A stretch of DNA of 64,000 nucleotides from Isoetes taiwanensis (taxonomy: Eukaryota > Streptophyta > Lycopodiopsida > Isoetales > Isoetaceae): assembly GCA_021234155.1 (NCBI GenBank), contig JAJEKV010000016.1, positions 19,031,412-19,095,411 of the forward strand, written 5' to 3'. The position numbers and the translations under genes were made by a program. Below the pieces are notes generated by a model. The model did not search any database and was not told the origin of the DNA. It worked only from the letters and a program-made list of their open reading frames with translations. Shown here piece after piece: positions 21,722 to 33,945 of the stretch; position 1 is the first letter of the stretch, and the number at the start of each line of letters is the position of its first letter.

Positions 21722-24171
21722 GATGATTATTAAGAATATTCTAATTGGTCATTACATGAGAAATACATACTATGTATGAGAAATTTATACAAAATTCATG
21801 TGATAAAAGCAAAGGGCATCAATTTCTATGAGGGTTTCTGGAAGGAGGCAGAAGAAGCAAATTTTCGGTAGTTTTGCTGGTCGAAATTTGGAGCATTATA
21901 TCTCAGCAACTCGAGATGCAATTCAGGTAATTTTTACTTTGCTGAAAAATTTTTCAAATCAGATTTCCGGATTGATTCTAATAAGGTTGAAACTCGTCCA
22001 TATGAGAGAGAGATATGGTAGAAAGAGTGAAGCTGTGTCAGAATTGACTGCACCATTGTATCTCTTTGTACAGCTTGCTTCCAGGAGCTGGGAGCTGAAA
22101 GAAGGGGATATTTTGAAAAGAAAATAGCTAGGAGTCAAAGGACGATCTTTGAAGTGGTTCTCAGGTGGATGGTTTGCCGCTTACACCAGAGGATGCTTAG
22201 ATTGTTCTTGCTACTGAAGAAACGAATCAGGATTTAATGATTTGAATCAAGAGTATTAAAGGAATCTGAGTGATCTTGAATGTGATAATGTGGGATTGAA
22301 TGTCTTTTTCCATGTGGAATATAAGAGGAAGCAAGAATGAAGCTTAGATTATTGTAAGAAGTCCAGGAATAGTCTTTATGATTGTGGATACTAGGGCGAC
22401 CTTGTATAAACGGGGTACTGGCAACAACAATATAGATATTGTTCTGTTTGGGAGAAGCCAGAACTCAATTGGAACCTTGGAGATCATATGGCTTATGGGG
22501 GCCACATGAAGGTTCTAGCAAGGGCACGAAAGGCGCCACCGACTTCATGAGACAAGAAGCTAAATTAGAAGATAGATAAAGTTGTATATGTACCTTTGGT
22601 GATTAGATTGATGTTAAGATGCTAAAATGAACTATAATATGGAATTGCACTGCCATGGAGTTAATGTGAGATACATTAATCTCCTAGTTGGATAGTAATA
22701 TATGCCAAAGCGGCCTAGAGAAGTTTATGAAGGCTTTTGAAGTATGGCAATGGCATGGAGCTGTTGTTGGCCAAATAAAATGCTATGCTACGTAATTGAT
22801 TTATTAGTAAGAAAAATATGCTCACATACTAAATTGCGTATGTGTATTCTGTAAATGCATATGAGTACTCTGCAAAATGTTCACTCCTTATGGCAAGAGT
22901 GACTCTGGGGGCATACTGGTGGAAGCATATTGTAATTGCTAGGTGATCCTTGTACTTTATATTGATGTAAATTGTAGGGATATCACGATTACTAGGGAAT
23001 AGAATATTATGGCATTCTAGAATAAGCTTTTCCTATGGGGGAAGAAAATGCTAGACCTTCTATATGCTCTTATATAATGTATCTAGACATTCTAAATGCT
23101 TGGATGCCATTTGCATTATGTTAGCATGTACTTGTTGAATATTTAACATCATAATGTGGTAGAATATGAACATGATCTGTTCTCTATGATATCATTGCAA
23201 GTGTTGTCATTGTTCTATGTGGTTTCTGGTAAATCATAGGAAATGCATGTGAATTATGACTCTTGATTCTTGGATCATATGATGATAAACATGGTTTAGA
23301 CTCTGACATGTGGGGCATATGCTAAGTTCTTGACTGATCCATAAGTGCATATTCTCCGGGGCCGGAGTCCATTTGCAGTAGCTTGGACTCGCGATTGTTT
23401 CTTGTTCTTGCCATCAGGCATTGTCACCCCAGCGGGGGTGCTTCGTCGTGCTACATGGCTTGGAAGTGTTCCCCTAGCGCCGGACGTAGGCAGGAGGGTG
23501 TGGACACATGAGGCCTACTCCACCCGTATTTATTGTAGGGCCTGATCAGCCCCAGTGGCCTTCATAGAACCAGAGTAGGCACTACATGCTTATGAATATC
23601 TCATGGTTATTTCATGATTTCTCATGGTCTTTTGATTATCTCTTGGTTATTGTAAGGTTGTGACATTATGCACTTACAATTTATTTGGATAAAATGATGA
23701 TGTTCTGATTCTTATTATTATCGTTCATTTTATGTGCTAACATTGCATTTCTGGCTTCTAGTATAGATGGATTCTCAGGCGATCCATCTCAGTCTAAGAA
23801 TTATTTTTATGATTGCATTGAATGTAGTTCAGACCATGGACATTATAAGCTATGTTGTGAGCTTTTGTTAAAAGTTTTTCAATATTATTGTATGTTCCTT
23901 GATTGTTGATTATTAAATGTAATTGCAGTATAATATATCTAAAGCTACAGAATTTAATTTACATTTTTTGCCTTTTCCAGTTAAAAAAAATGGCAAGTGA
24001 AAGTTTATAGTACATAATTCAAAAGTTTCGCCAAGTCCAAATATATATAAATGTAATAATAATAATAACTTTAGCCAAATTACTATAATAAAATACTGTA
24101 AAATTTTGAAAAATAGCCAAACCATTTTTTGAAAAAAAAAAAAAAAATGCTTAATTTTTTCCCTGACCATA
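21722..24171. other. Gene-free stretch
   Basis: No recognisable gene. The open frame at 21,828-22,127 has no motif. A GC-rich patch at 23,345-23,560 (GGGGCCGGAGTCC, CCCCAGCGGGGGTG, including a short inverted repeat CCCC-AGC-GGGG) stands out against AT-rich flanks and may be part of an LTR or an old element. An A-rich run sits at about 24,130-24,148, just before the LINE ORF1. Confidence 0.45.
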
Positions 24172-24552
24172 ATGACCGATGTACAGATACCTCCAGGTCC
24201 AGATGCGGATAATCACAGGCAGGGAGAGCTAATTCCATCATCCATAGATGCTCCCGAGCAAGGTAAATGCCTCAATATGCGCATAGTGGGGCTACCTGAA
24301 ACAGACTCTTGCTCAGATGTTGAACAAGCCGCAAACTTTTTCACAGATATCATGCACATTCAGCAGCCTAGTATCGCCATAGCCCGGCGAGTTGGGGCCC
24401 AGAGAGAGACCGGACTGACCCCTCGTCATATAGTTGTGCACTTCAGCACCTCTCAGGACATGTTGTATGTGCTCCAGCACGACAGCCATTTGAAGAATAC
24501 TAGCTTCTCTGTTCAGGAGGATATCTCCCCGGTACAACTGACTAGGCGATGA
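24172..24552 (+). CDS. L1/Tx1-like LINE ORF1 protein fragment (RRM-like core)
   Basis: The frame is open for 126 codons. It carries the typical ORF1p spacing: a central NMRIVGLPE (start of the RRM-like fold), then IARRVGAQRETG, RHIVVHFS, LKNTSFSVQEDISP and a final TRR. ORF1p binds LINE RNA and chaperones target-primed reverse transcription. The usual N-terminal coiled coil and the far C-terminal domain are absent, so the protein is shortened. The frame ends in TGA at 24,550-24,552. An endonuclease remnant follows 1 kb downstream on the same strand. Confidence 0.65.
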   Translation: MTDVQIPPGPDADNHRQGELIPSSIDAPEQGKCLNMRIVGLPETDSCSDVEQAANFFTDIMHIQQPSIAIARRVGAQRETGLTPRHIVVHFSTSQDMLYVLQHDSHLKNTSFSVQEDISPVQLTRR

Positions 24553-26850
24553 GAGGAGTTGTGTAAAGTCCGAGAGGCTCGATAGATTTTTCTTGCTGAT
24601 TATACCACCATTTTATAAATGCCTCAAACCTCTACATAGTCTTGAAGACTAACCCCTGTGTGCTCATGCTGTAAGCAGTTTCAGAAGTAGCAAAATGTAG
24701 CAGGGCACATGAAGGCCACAACTGAGTGTAGTTCTAATTTATGGAGAATCTGTGTGCTTTTAGAAAGGTCTTGTCATTTCTAGAGCTTATGGATATTAAA
24801 CTGCAAATCATTATCTTGTATATGCCACAAGAGTGCTATACAATTATATTTCAAATACGTATGTACTTCAAACTGTGGGTTTGAAGACAAAGATTCAATT
24901 CTTTACCAAGATTTCTTAGTAGCATTGCATAATTCAACTCATGCATACCAATTTGTCATTCTCATGCAAGGTTAGATGGGATTTCAGGTTACCTGGAGGG
25001 TTAATCCAGTAGGCTCGTTACATATTCCTATGTTAAAGTGCATTCCATTGTACTATTGCATAATAAGCCAGGACGAATCCACAAGCATCGATAAGGACTG
25101 AGATGCTCAAATCTGTCCCTAATCTTAATGGAGCTGTGTTTAGAATATGCGAGGACTTAAGATGGCAACAACTTCCTGACCAACCAGAGGCTCTTTTAAG
25201 GTGAAAGAAGCCAGAATGGATGGAAAATGGGCAATATATAGGAATGGCCAAGTCAAAATTAGAGGTAAGGTTGTATAGAAAATCCAAGGCATGCTTAAGC
25301 AATGCCAATGGTCTGCCGTAGTGTCTGGCGATATTGGAACACAAAAAAATCGCAAGAGGTATAACATAGTATAGAACGATTAGAGAACAGAGAAGTAGAT
25401 GTTTTGTTTTTGCTTGAAACTTGGGAGTATCAGTATGCCAGGATGCCAAATTTTAGAATGTATCAATCATATTCAATATGGCTGGCAGAGTAGTCTGTTC
25501 TTCTCAATTAAATTTAGAAAGGAGCTGCAATTTGAATACTTAGATGAGGAGGATAAAGATATGTGGCAGTTCAGATAAAAGCATCTCTGGTTAATGCAAA
25601 TAAAGATCTGATCATTGTAGGCTGCTATATCCTACCTTCGTATTACCATCTGCAAACTGGAACACTTGCCAGCTCGAAGTGTGCATTAATAGATGGAAAC
25701 GTGATTGTGATGTTTTGATCATAGGAGACTTAAATGGGTGGACAGGAAATCTCCAATCAGTAAAGTCTTTGTAGATGGTGAACTAGATAACCTATTAACA
25801 GAACAACATGTGGAGAAATATGCACGAATAAGCATACACCAAGAGTCAATCAAACTGGATGACAAATTCTAAATTTTCTTTCCTCACGTGATACGATAAT
25901 TTATAATGGTATAAAACTATGGCAGTCAGCTGGCTATACTTTTATAGGTGAAATTGATGCTCTTTTCACGTACTCATCTATAGATTACCTAGCAGGCCTG
26001 CCAGAAAGCTTTGGATTAATCAAATATTTCAACATAAAAGATTTTCAGCCAAAATCAAACTATGCAATAGTCAATTCTAAAATCGAGGCTTGTAGTGAAG
26101 CTAAGCAAATCACTCTTATTAAGAAGGTAAGGTACAAGAAGCATTAATCTACTTGACACTCTAATAAGAAAAGTGGGGAGCTCTAATCAAAGTCATTTTA
26201 TAAGTGCAGCTCTGGGCTTCTTTTGGTAAGTTATCCATGGCCATGCTTTAAGAAAAGCTTCGAACTCTTAGATTCAAAAAAGAAGTTAGCTTGCACATCA
26301 TATAATTATATCAAGCTCTATGATAAATTGGTGGATTGTATTGTAAATCAGATATAAACCAAATATTTATATCTATAAGATTTCTTCGCATATAATTATG
26401 TCGTCATCATCAACGTTTTCAATCCTTCACTTCCGGTAGATGGTACCATATTTAAGTTATCTCTATGTGAAATCATTAGCTAGTTGCATTCACCTTACTC
26501 TTGTTTTAGGATGATCATCTACCTGTTCGATTTGGATATGTACATGGTGTGGTAGAAGACAATAAAAGATACTGCTCTTTCTTCTCCAAAAGTGGCCATT
26601 AAATCATGTTGCTCTGGTGGTTATTCTTCCATGGCATGAGCAACAGACAAGGAATGTTGTGATCCTGAAGTAACAACGGACAAGAATATCAATTCTTCAA
26701 TCTTACAAGGTATATAATGAAGAGAATATTAGCCCGGGTTCATTTCAGAGAATATTATGGTACTTTTTAAAGGTTACATAGAACATATCAAAGGATCTAT
26801 TATGGCATATAGAGGCTGTAATTAATGGTAACATAGTTGCATAAAGCTAA
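24553..26850 (+). mobile_element. Decayed LINE: endonuclease and flanking remnants
   Basis: In shifting frames the plus strand gives apurinic-type endonuclease pieces: VAVQIKASLVNANKDLIIVG with CYILPSYY (from about 25,562), NRWKRDCDVLIIGDLNGWTG (about 25,690-25,755; GDLN matches the GDfN catalytic motif) and SSIDYLAG (about 25,975). Stops and frameshifts interrupt all of them. Reverse transcriptase could not be placed with confidence. Together with the ORF1 upstream this is one L1-like LINE in plus orientation. Confidence 0.55.
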
Positions 26851-26898
26851 AATGCTTTTCATAATCAGTCTTGTCTGCCCTCTACAGCACAAAGTCTT

Positions 26899-27032
26899 AA
26901 AAAAACCCTCTCAGACGATGGCAAAAGAATCAAAGAAATTTGAGAAGAAAATTACCAATAAAAAAAAAGTATATACTTAGTGACCTTTGTGCATGAATGC
27001 CCGTATATCTACACCAAGTTGTGGTTTTCTAG
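26899..27032 (+). repeat. Direct repeat A, left copy (right copy 33,814-33,945)
   Basis: The copies share GATGGCAAAAGAATCAAA, GAGAAGAAA, AATAAAAAAAA, ACATACTTTAG-like text and CCCGTATATCTACACCAAG in the same order, at roughly 80% identity by eye. They bracket about 6.8 kb. Confidence 0.8.
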
Positions 27033-27639
27033 AAAAAAAATGGTGGTTTATCTGGATTCTGGGAAGGGACTCGCGAGAGACACAAAACCGGCCGATAGAT
27101 AGGCTTGTCATTCATCACAGCAGCAGTATACAATGTGTGGAAAACTAGGGAGAGAGAGAGGGGAGAGAGAGAGGGGATAGCCGACCATAGGAACAATATC
27201 GGACTACCCCCTAAAAAGAAATGTGCCAAGGCAAAATAAAAGGGTAATGGCGACAACTTCTCATCGGGATAAAAAACCCCGCCCTTTCGGGTTTCGAGGA
27301 AAACCCTAATGAGAAATGGTCGCCAACAACCCGGAATGTGTTGCCCGGAGAACGGAGAGAAACGAGTTGATGGCTTAACGCAAAATAGAGCACCACGACC
27401 CAAAGAAGCGCGAAAGCGCCCCGAATGTCCATGGAGAACCGGAAGGAGAGGGGTGATGGCTTAACAAAAATAGAAACAGACCCCGCCAGACGGGGAAAAC
27501 GGGCGAATCCTCGCAAAGCAATACCAACAAAACTCCCAAAAAGAACACCCGTAAATGGTCGAGAAAACAAACAAAGACAAACCGCACCAAGAAAGTCCGA
27601 AAATGAAAAACGGAGGAAAAAGAACATAACAGAAAAGAT

Positions 27640-27797
27640 AGCATCACCCAGCGGGTGGAGAACCATTATGTAAAAATATGCATCACCCTCGAGGTGGAAA
27701 TAAACAGCATAAAGCATCACCCAGCGGGTGGAGAACCATTATGTAAAAATATGCATCACCCTCGAGGTGGAAATAAATAGCATCACCGGCAGGTGGA
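27640..27797 (+). repeat. Five mini-hairpins GCATCACC-n-GGTGGA, with a 73-bp tandem duplication
   Basis: GCATCACC...GGTGGA units start at 27,641, 27,680, 27,714, 27,753 and 27,780. Each can pair CACC(C) with (G)GGTG around a 3-5 base loop. The first two units form a 73-bp block repeated exactly over at least 66 bp (27,640-27,706 and 27,713-27,779). Confidence 0.85.
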
Positions 27798-28479
27798 GAA
27801 CAACACAGCAGGAGGCGATGGAACAGAGACATAAGAATAGCAAGACTCACAGATGGAGAACAACAAAGAGGCACGAACAACAAAAAATACAAATGAAAAA
27901 GACTCATGCGCACCGCCGCCAGTGGCGGGAAGGGAGGGAAGCCACGAGAGGAGAAGAAGAGCTGCTGTGAGAAGACGCCGATAACCGAGCTAAAATGGAA
28001 AAGGCCAATATGAAGTCCCTTCCGCAGGGAATGGCGATCCGATGGCTCGGATCGATGGGATTCGGGAAGGGACTCATGAGACACAAACCGCCGACTACCA
28101 AAGGACTTCCTCAACTATAAGCCTAGTCACTGCGAAACCTCCAGCTTAAGCCGATAGCAAGAAGACACTCCCGCCACCACCCCCGAGTAGTCGGATAGGA
28201 TAAAGGACGCAGAGAGAAAGGAGAGGAATGAAAAAGAGGGCCGTCGGACGGAGTATCGAGGAGATAATAGGAACCGTAGAAATAAGGTCGGGCGACGCTG
28301 ATGGGGCATAATAATGACGGTAAGCCGCCGGGAGAGAAAGTAAACCAGATCCAAGAATCGTTAAGCGAGAAGGAAGCTACACGCTGACGACGAACCAAAT
28401 AGAAGCGAAGCGAAGTCGGGGGGAAAAACGAAGCTGAAGAAGAAGAACCGGAAGCGCCAGGCCCTGCTACGGACGACAT

Positions 28480-29660
28480 CAGCTCAATGACCTGAAACAG
28501 GAAAGGACATTAGAGAAAAAAACAATGAAAAGAAAAGCACGCCGCCACGATGACGAATCAAAGGAAGCGCCCCGGCTGGATGGCATCAGCGCAATGACCT
28601 GAAAAAAGGAAGGACATTAGAGAACAAAAACAATGAAAAGAAAGGGACGCCCCCACGATGACGAATCGAAGGAAGCACCCTGGCATGCCAACGAGAACGG
28701 CAACAAGGCGATGACAAAACAAACCACGTTAATACGTACAATGCACATATGAAATGAATGCAAATCACGGACTTATGTCCGCGGATAAGTGTCTTATTTG
28801 AATACAGATTACGGACCGAAGTTTGTGAATGTGGCTACGGACTGAAGTCCAAGAATGTGGCTATGATTCCCTCCAAACCTGTGGCCAATATATCTAGATG
28901 GAGATAAGTCAACAAAGGAACCCTTCAACATGGATCCCCAAAAAGAATAAACAAGAACGATAAATAAGAAGGAAAATAACAAGGAACCGAGAGAATAAGG
29001 CAAAGAGGAAAAAACCTAACGATAGGAATGTAAAAAATGCATAGATATAAAGATCTGGACGAGAAACATGGCGAGGTTGAGTAGAGTCGCGACACCACGA
29101 AGCGAGTGTGAGAAGACGAGGACCACCCACGGCCACGCCAATTGAGGGCAGGTTCGAGATGCGCAAAAAAGCCGGCAAAGGAAAATACGACGAGAGCAAA
29201 GGCGGGCCGAGAGGGAAAAGAAACCGCGGGATGCGCTGGCGGAGAACAAAAAGAGCGCATATGCCGAGGCACGAGAGGAAACAAGGTACGAGGGGGGCGA
29301 GCCCGACGGGAGGTAGACTGACGAGCCAAAAAGGTAAAATGGCGGAGAGGGAAGTTGAAAATTTGATGAAATTGCGGGCGATGACGACGATAACCAGCGA
29401 AGACGACGAAAGCCGTGGGGGGGAGAAAGCCGGGAGGGAGAAGAGCCTGGCCCGCAATAGATGGCATCAGCTCGCTGACTCAAAAAAGGAAGGACATTAG
29501 AGAACAAAAACAATGGAAAGAAAAGCACGCCAGCTACGAGATGAAGAAAAAGGTCGCCTCCATAAAACAAGTCCTCCACGATGACGAGTCGAAGAAGACA
29601 CCCCAAGCAGGCGAACGAGAAAGACAACAACGAGAAGAAAAGAAAACCATGTTAATGCAT
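28480..29660 (+). repeat. Three dispersed copies of a 100-200-bp block inside the non-coding element
   Basis: A block with GACATTAGAGAACAAAAACAA, AAAAGAAA..ACGCC, ACGATGACGAATCGAAG and, in the longer copies, GTTAATAC/GTTAATGC occurs at about 28,480-28,560, 28,586-28,740 and 29,466-29,660. It indicates internal duplication of the element. Confidence 0.7.
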
Positions 29661-30199
29661 AAGTAAAAATGCAGCCGGTAGCAAGACAAGGCTCCAAGGA
29701 GGAATAAGATAAAGAAGAAAACTTATCCTAGGAAAGTGTGGAAGCGGCATACACTGGGCATAGGACGCAGACAAAATACGCCGCAGAGACAATAACAGGA
29801 AAAATGAAAACCCATGAAATGTCCCAGATGCATAAAATGGGAAAACAACACGAGAAGAAAAACAAGCGAGGAGATGCATAGGGTGAATAAAATGAGGCCC
29901 ACATAGATGCAATCCCGCTAGAGATCAAGAACACCGAATAATGATCAAGAACCAAAGCAATAAGATGAAGAAGAAGAAACTAGGCATCGTAATGTGTAAA
30001 ATGCATAAATGTAAAAACAGACAAAGTGCAACCGAGCACAAAGGCGGCAAGAAATCGTAAACGACATAGGTGACAACATCAAACACACAATCCAGGGAAT
30101 AAAAAGAAATGAAACCACGGTAATACAGGGTACCACCCATGAGAAGACCATAGGAAAATATACACAACCAAATTAAAAACCCGATTACAAAATCCCCTA

Positions 30200-30590
30200 G
30201 TTGCATCGACATCCAAGAGAAAAACACAATTGCAAAAGAGAAAAATCCGAAACCACCATGGGAAAACGTAAGATCAGGCGACATATAAATAGTTGCATCG
30301 ACATCCAAAAGAAAAACACAATTGCAAAAGAGAAAAAATCCGAAACCACCATGGGAAAACATAAAATTTATAAGATCATGCGACATAGAAAGCAACCTCA
30401 TGGCAACTAAAACCAAAATGGAAAAAGGAACAGATGAAAAGATATACACAACCCAATCGAGACACCCCATTACAAAATCTCCTAGCGGCATCAACATCCG
30501 ATAGAAAACACAAGTGCAAAGGAAAAAATCGGAAACAACCATAGGAAAACACAAAATTGATAAGATCAGGCTACGTATAAATGAAGCATC
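30200..30590 (+). repeat. Imperfect tandem repeats, two units of 92 and about 190 bp plus a third
   Basis: Units start at 30,200, 30,292 and 30,485. Each reads GTTGCATCGACATCCAA-like, then AAACACAATTGCAAAAG, then CCGAAACCACCATGGGAAAAC. The third is more diverged (GCGGCATCAACATCCGA). Confidence 0.8.
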
Positions 30591-32075
30591 TGGGCAACCA
30601 AAACGAAAAAGGTAAAAAGGAACATACAACCGTGATAAAGGAGGCATAAAGGCAAAGCACTCGGAAGTATTCCACAGGCCAGTCAATGTCCGCCCGTGCA
30701 ACCTGTAAGGCATTGCCAGCCGCTGGATGCAATGCATTCAGATGCGATGTATAAAGGTGGTGATCAGTCAACGCCATCTCCGGAGGTGCAAAAAAGGGGT
30801 CCTCTTCTAATGGACGAGCCAAGGACAAATCAAAGTGCAATTAAACTAAGACTGAGGAGCCATCTCGGGCAAGGAAAAATGCCGCAAAAATAACACCGCA
30901 TTAGCGCAAAAACAACGTCAACCACATCAATGTCAAGGGTACCAAAACCAAAATGACGTATAATGATAAGATAAACTGCAATTAAATGCCCACCGAATGG
31001 AAAACCAGGCATAAGTCCAGATGCAAAAATTGATATCGAGGACATGCATAGAAGAAATGCGGTCCAAAATCAACTCGACGTATTGATCAAGGCGAAGAAA
31101 CCCATAGAAATATGCGAATGAGCAAGCAAAACAACGTGTAGAAAAATGAATGTGCGTAAGTATCCAATGAGACGTAAAGTATAAGAGCAACAACTAATAT
31201 CACAATGAAAATAATTATTCAAAGATTAATATGAGGACCAAAATAAGCTAATATGGGCAAACACCAGATAAGAAATCAAGTATACCATTTCCCAGATTAG
31301 CATGCCACAAATGACCAAACGCAATGTATAAGTCAAAAACAATTTATACTTGCAAAAAGACATCGCATAGAAAACACACTGCAAATTACTAATTAAAAAC
31401 CATGCCAAAGCACCATACATAAGAGTAAATGTACTCCGAAAATCCCAAATAATGCTAGAAGCACAAATAACGAGGCAATCACTCCATGGATGCCCGTAAA
31501 GCGAGAAGAAATTGCCTGGTGTCATGCACAAGAATAATCCTATAAAAAACGATAGTTGGAAGAAATGCTACAACAGGACTTTGACGTAGAAAATGATCGA
31601 ACAAAAAACTGTCGACATACCCTTAAGCAAAAACTCCGACATAAAGAATACTTTGACAAACTTCGAAACCGGAGACTAACCCCAGCCCAAGGGCAAGCCA
31701 ACAAATGCACCCAATTGATAGACATCTACCCAAGTCGATCAACAATAATGAAAACAATGAGATGATATCCACCAGTCTAGAAGCAATATCATATTTAAAC
31801 AACGAGATAGCACACCAGATGGACCTGCATAAGACTATCACAATTAGGAAAACCATAGCCCGATCACGATAAGGATGTGCAAAAGCAAAAGAAAAACTAT
31901 GACCGATATGCTGTGTGATGGCAAACCGGAAACAAAAACCAATAGCACCAATATGCCCGTGACAAACCTGGAAAATCGAAAAACTAATACTGCAGGAAAA
32001 GAAGTACCCTAAACATGCACGATGGCAAAGGTTGCAATATATACGAGGGCAAAGAAAAAGATAAGTTTACAATTG

Positions 32076-32147
32076 CAGGAGACAAGAATCGAACCTGAAT
32101 CTATAGGATTGCAGACAAACAACCTCACCAAGCAGATAAAGCACTAT
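32076..32147 (-). repeat. tRNA-like / possible SINE head
   Basis: On the minus strand GGTTCGATTC (32,095-32,086) matches the RNA polymerase III B box, and a T-arm pairs at four of five positions. About 33 bases upstream, CTGCTTGGTGAGG is A-box-like. A complete cloverleaf with a paired acceptor is not evident, so a SINE head or a tRNA relic is likelier than a working tRNA. Confidence 0.35.
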
Positions 32148-33945
32148 ATTGCATTAAAATTACCCGATTGATTATATAAAGGCGAAAACATGGTAACTAC
32201 TGAAGAAAAAATCTTACAGGAAGAGGCTGCGACGGCATGTAAAGCGGCTGGCTCAGATAGGAACAACAACAAGAAGAGATTGGATGCCGATCAATCGAGT
32301 TCAGTCCAGCTTCCAGATCGAGCCATCACGATCCCTGCAAGATTCCCGATGTGTCCAATTCCTATCTGATTGGGTGATTGCCAACCCGGCCTTTGGTGAC
32401 TAATTGAACCTAAGGCGTAAAACCAAGCACATTACATTGCATTGAATCTAGAACATGAAAAATAAGTGACATTGCAAAACATAATCTGATTAGAACGATT
32501 GACCCAGGAATAACTACGATGAAAATAAGTGGAAATGAAAAGATAACAAAAGAACTGTAAAAAATTCGAGCTAAAGAGGCTATATGCGGTGAAACAACGG
32601 CATTCCAACATGGAATGGAAAAAGCCGAAAAAACGATTCTGCAGGGCTTCAAAGAGAGGAAAATAACCAATGTGAATGCAGAAGAAATCGATTTGCTGCT
32701 AGTTGGCTAATCCGAAAACTGAAAAGGATAAAAGAAATGGAGCTACTGTAAGAAGATCCTAGAAACAGATGTCAGATGCCGACAAAAACAACCTATGTTC
32801 ATGGTTCTAAAGAGACTTGGAAGCAAAGACCAGATCTGAAGATTATAGGCGCTGCTGCAGGCTAAAAAGCATGAAAGATTTCTAAAAGAGAGGAAATTTG
32901 GTGGAGAAAAAGGACACGGATCAAAGGAACTTACGGAATGTTGATGAAAAGCCGATGATATGCATCCCAATTCGGGTCGCAGTGGGCCAAGTGAAAAAAG
33001 GAAATACCAGTGTCAGACCGGATTTACCAGGTAATCGGATGCATGCAAACAGATCCGATGCCGGGCCAGGCGTTGAAAGAAAACACGGGGAGACAGTGAA
33101 AGCACAGGAGACAGTGGCCGAGATTGGGAGGAGGAGAGAAAGAACTGGAAAAGCCCGGAGGATCCCTGCATAAAGACAAATCCCTCCAACAGAGGACGAA
33201 ACATAGATCACGGGCAAAAAATGGATGCCCTCAACAACTCCTCAAAGCCCATGCTCCACCTCGAGTCGGATTGAAGCGCAAAATTGGTTAGCAACAAAAC
33301 CCCAAAAAAAGCGAGCAAAAACGAAATCGAATGAATCAAGAGAGTTCCAATGTGAAGGTGAACTGCAGAAGAATCGAAATCGTGGAAGAGGTTGCTGTAA
33401 TGCCATCAAGATCCACGCATGCAAAGAAAAAAGCCCAAGGCAAAAAGAGCCACAAAACAAGCGCATTCCTCAGAAAAATAAATGGAGCCGAACTGCAAAA
33501 AAAACGGTGGTGATGGCAAGGAAGAAGCATAACAAGCTAAGGATGAATAGGATGAAGAGGGTGCTGATTGCTAGAGGGAATCGGTTGTAAAAGCGGTGAA
33601 AAGCTAGGGAAGGAAGCAATGGAAGGGAGAAGCTAGGGAGGGAAGCAATGGAAGGGAGGAAGCCACGAGAGGAGAAGAAGAGCTACTGTGAAGAAGACGC
33701 CGATAACCGAGCTAAAAATGGAAAAGGCCTAATATAGGCGCTCGTCCCTTCCCAGAATGGCGATCCGATGGCTCGGATCGATGGGATTGTCTAGCTAAAC
33801 GATGTACGAAAAAAATCCTTTTGGACAATGGCAAAAGAATTAAAAAAATCTCAGAAGAAAGTTATCAATAAAAAAAAGGTACATACTTTAGTCCATGGCC
33901 GCCCGTATATCTACACCAAGTAGTGGTTATCTAGATTGTTCGGCT

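Larger units (their letters stand above)
27033..33945. mobile_element. Long non-coding repeat element (LARD-like candidate) bounded by direct repeats
   Basis: The block is bounded by repeat A at each side. A second direct repeat B (about 150 bp, GCCACGAGAGGAGAAGAAG and GGCGATCCGATGGCTCGG) lies at 27,930-28,055 and 33,640-33,788. A third word C (GGGAAGGGACTC..GAGACACAAA) follows A at 27,060 and B at 28,064. The layout A-C-...-B-C-...-B-A resembles a non-autonomous LTR element with a tandem or nested copy. No gag, protease, RT or integrase motif is present. The plus strand is rich in A and G and poor in T; long minus-strand open frames such as 29,925-30,737 are by-products of that skew. No tRNA primer-binding site was found. 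The mirror copy lies at about 38.5-43.8 kb. Confidence 0.5.

Noticed and set aside
29925-30737. 270-codon minus-strand open frame as a membrane protein gene
   Set aside because: It arises from a T-poor plus strand and internal DNA repeats; there is no start context, motif or conserved frame.
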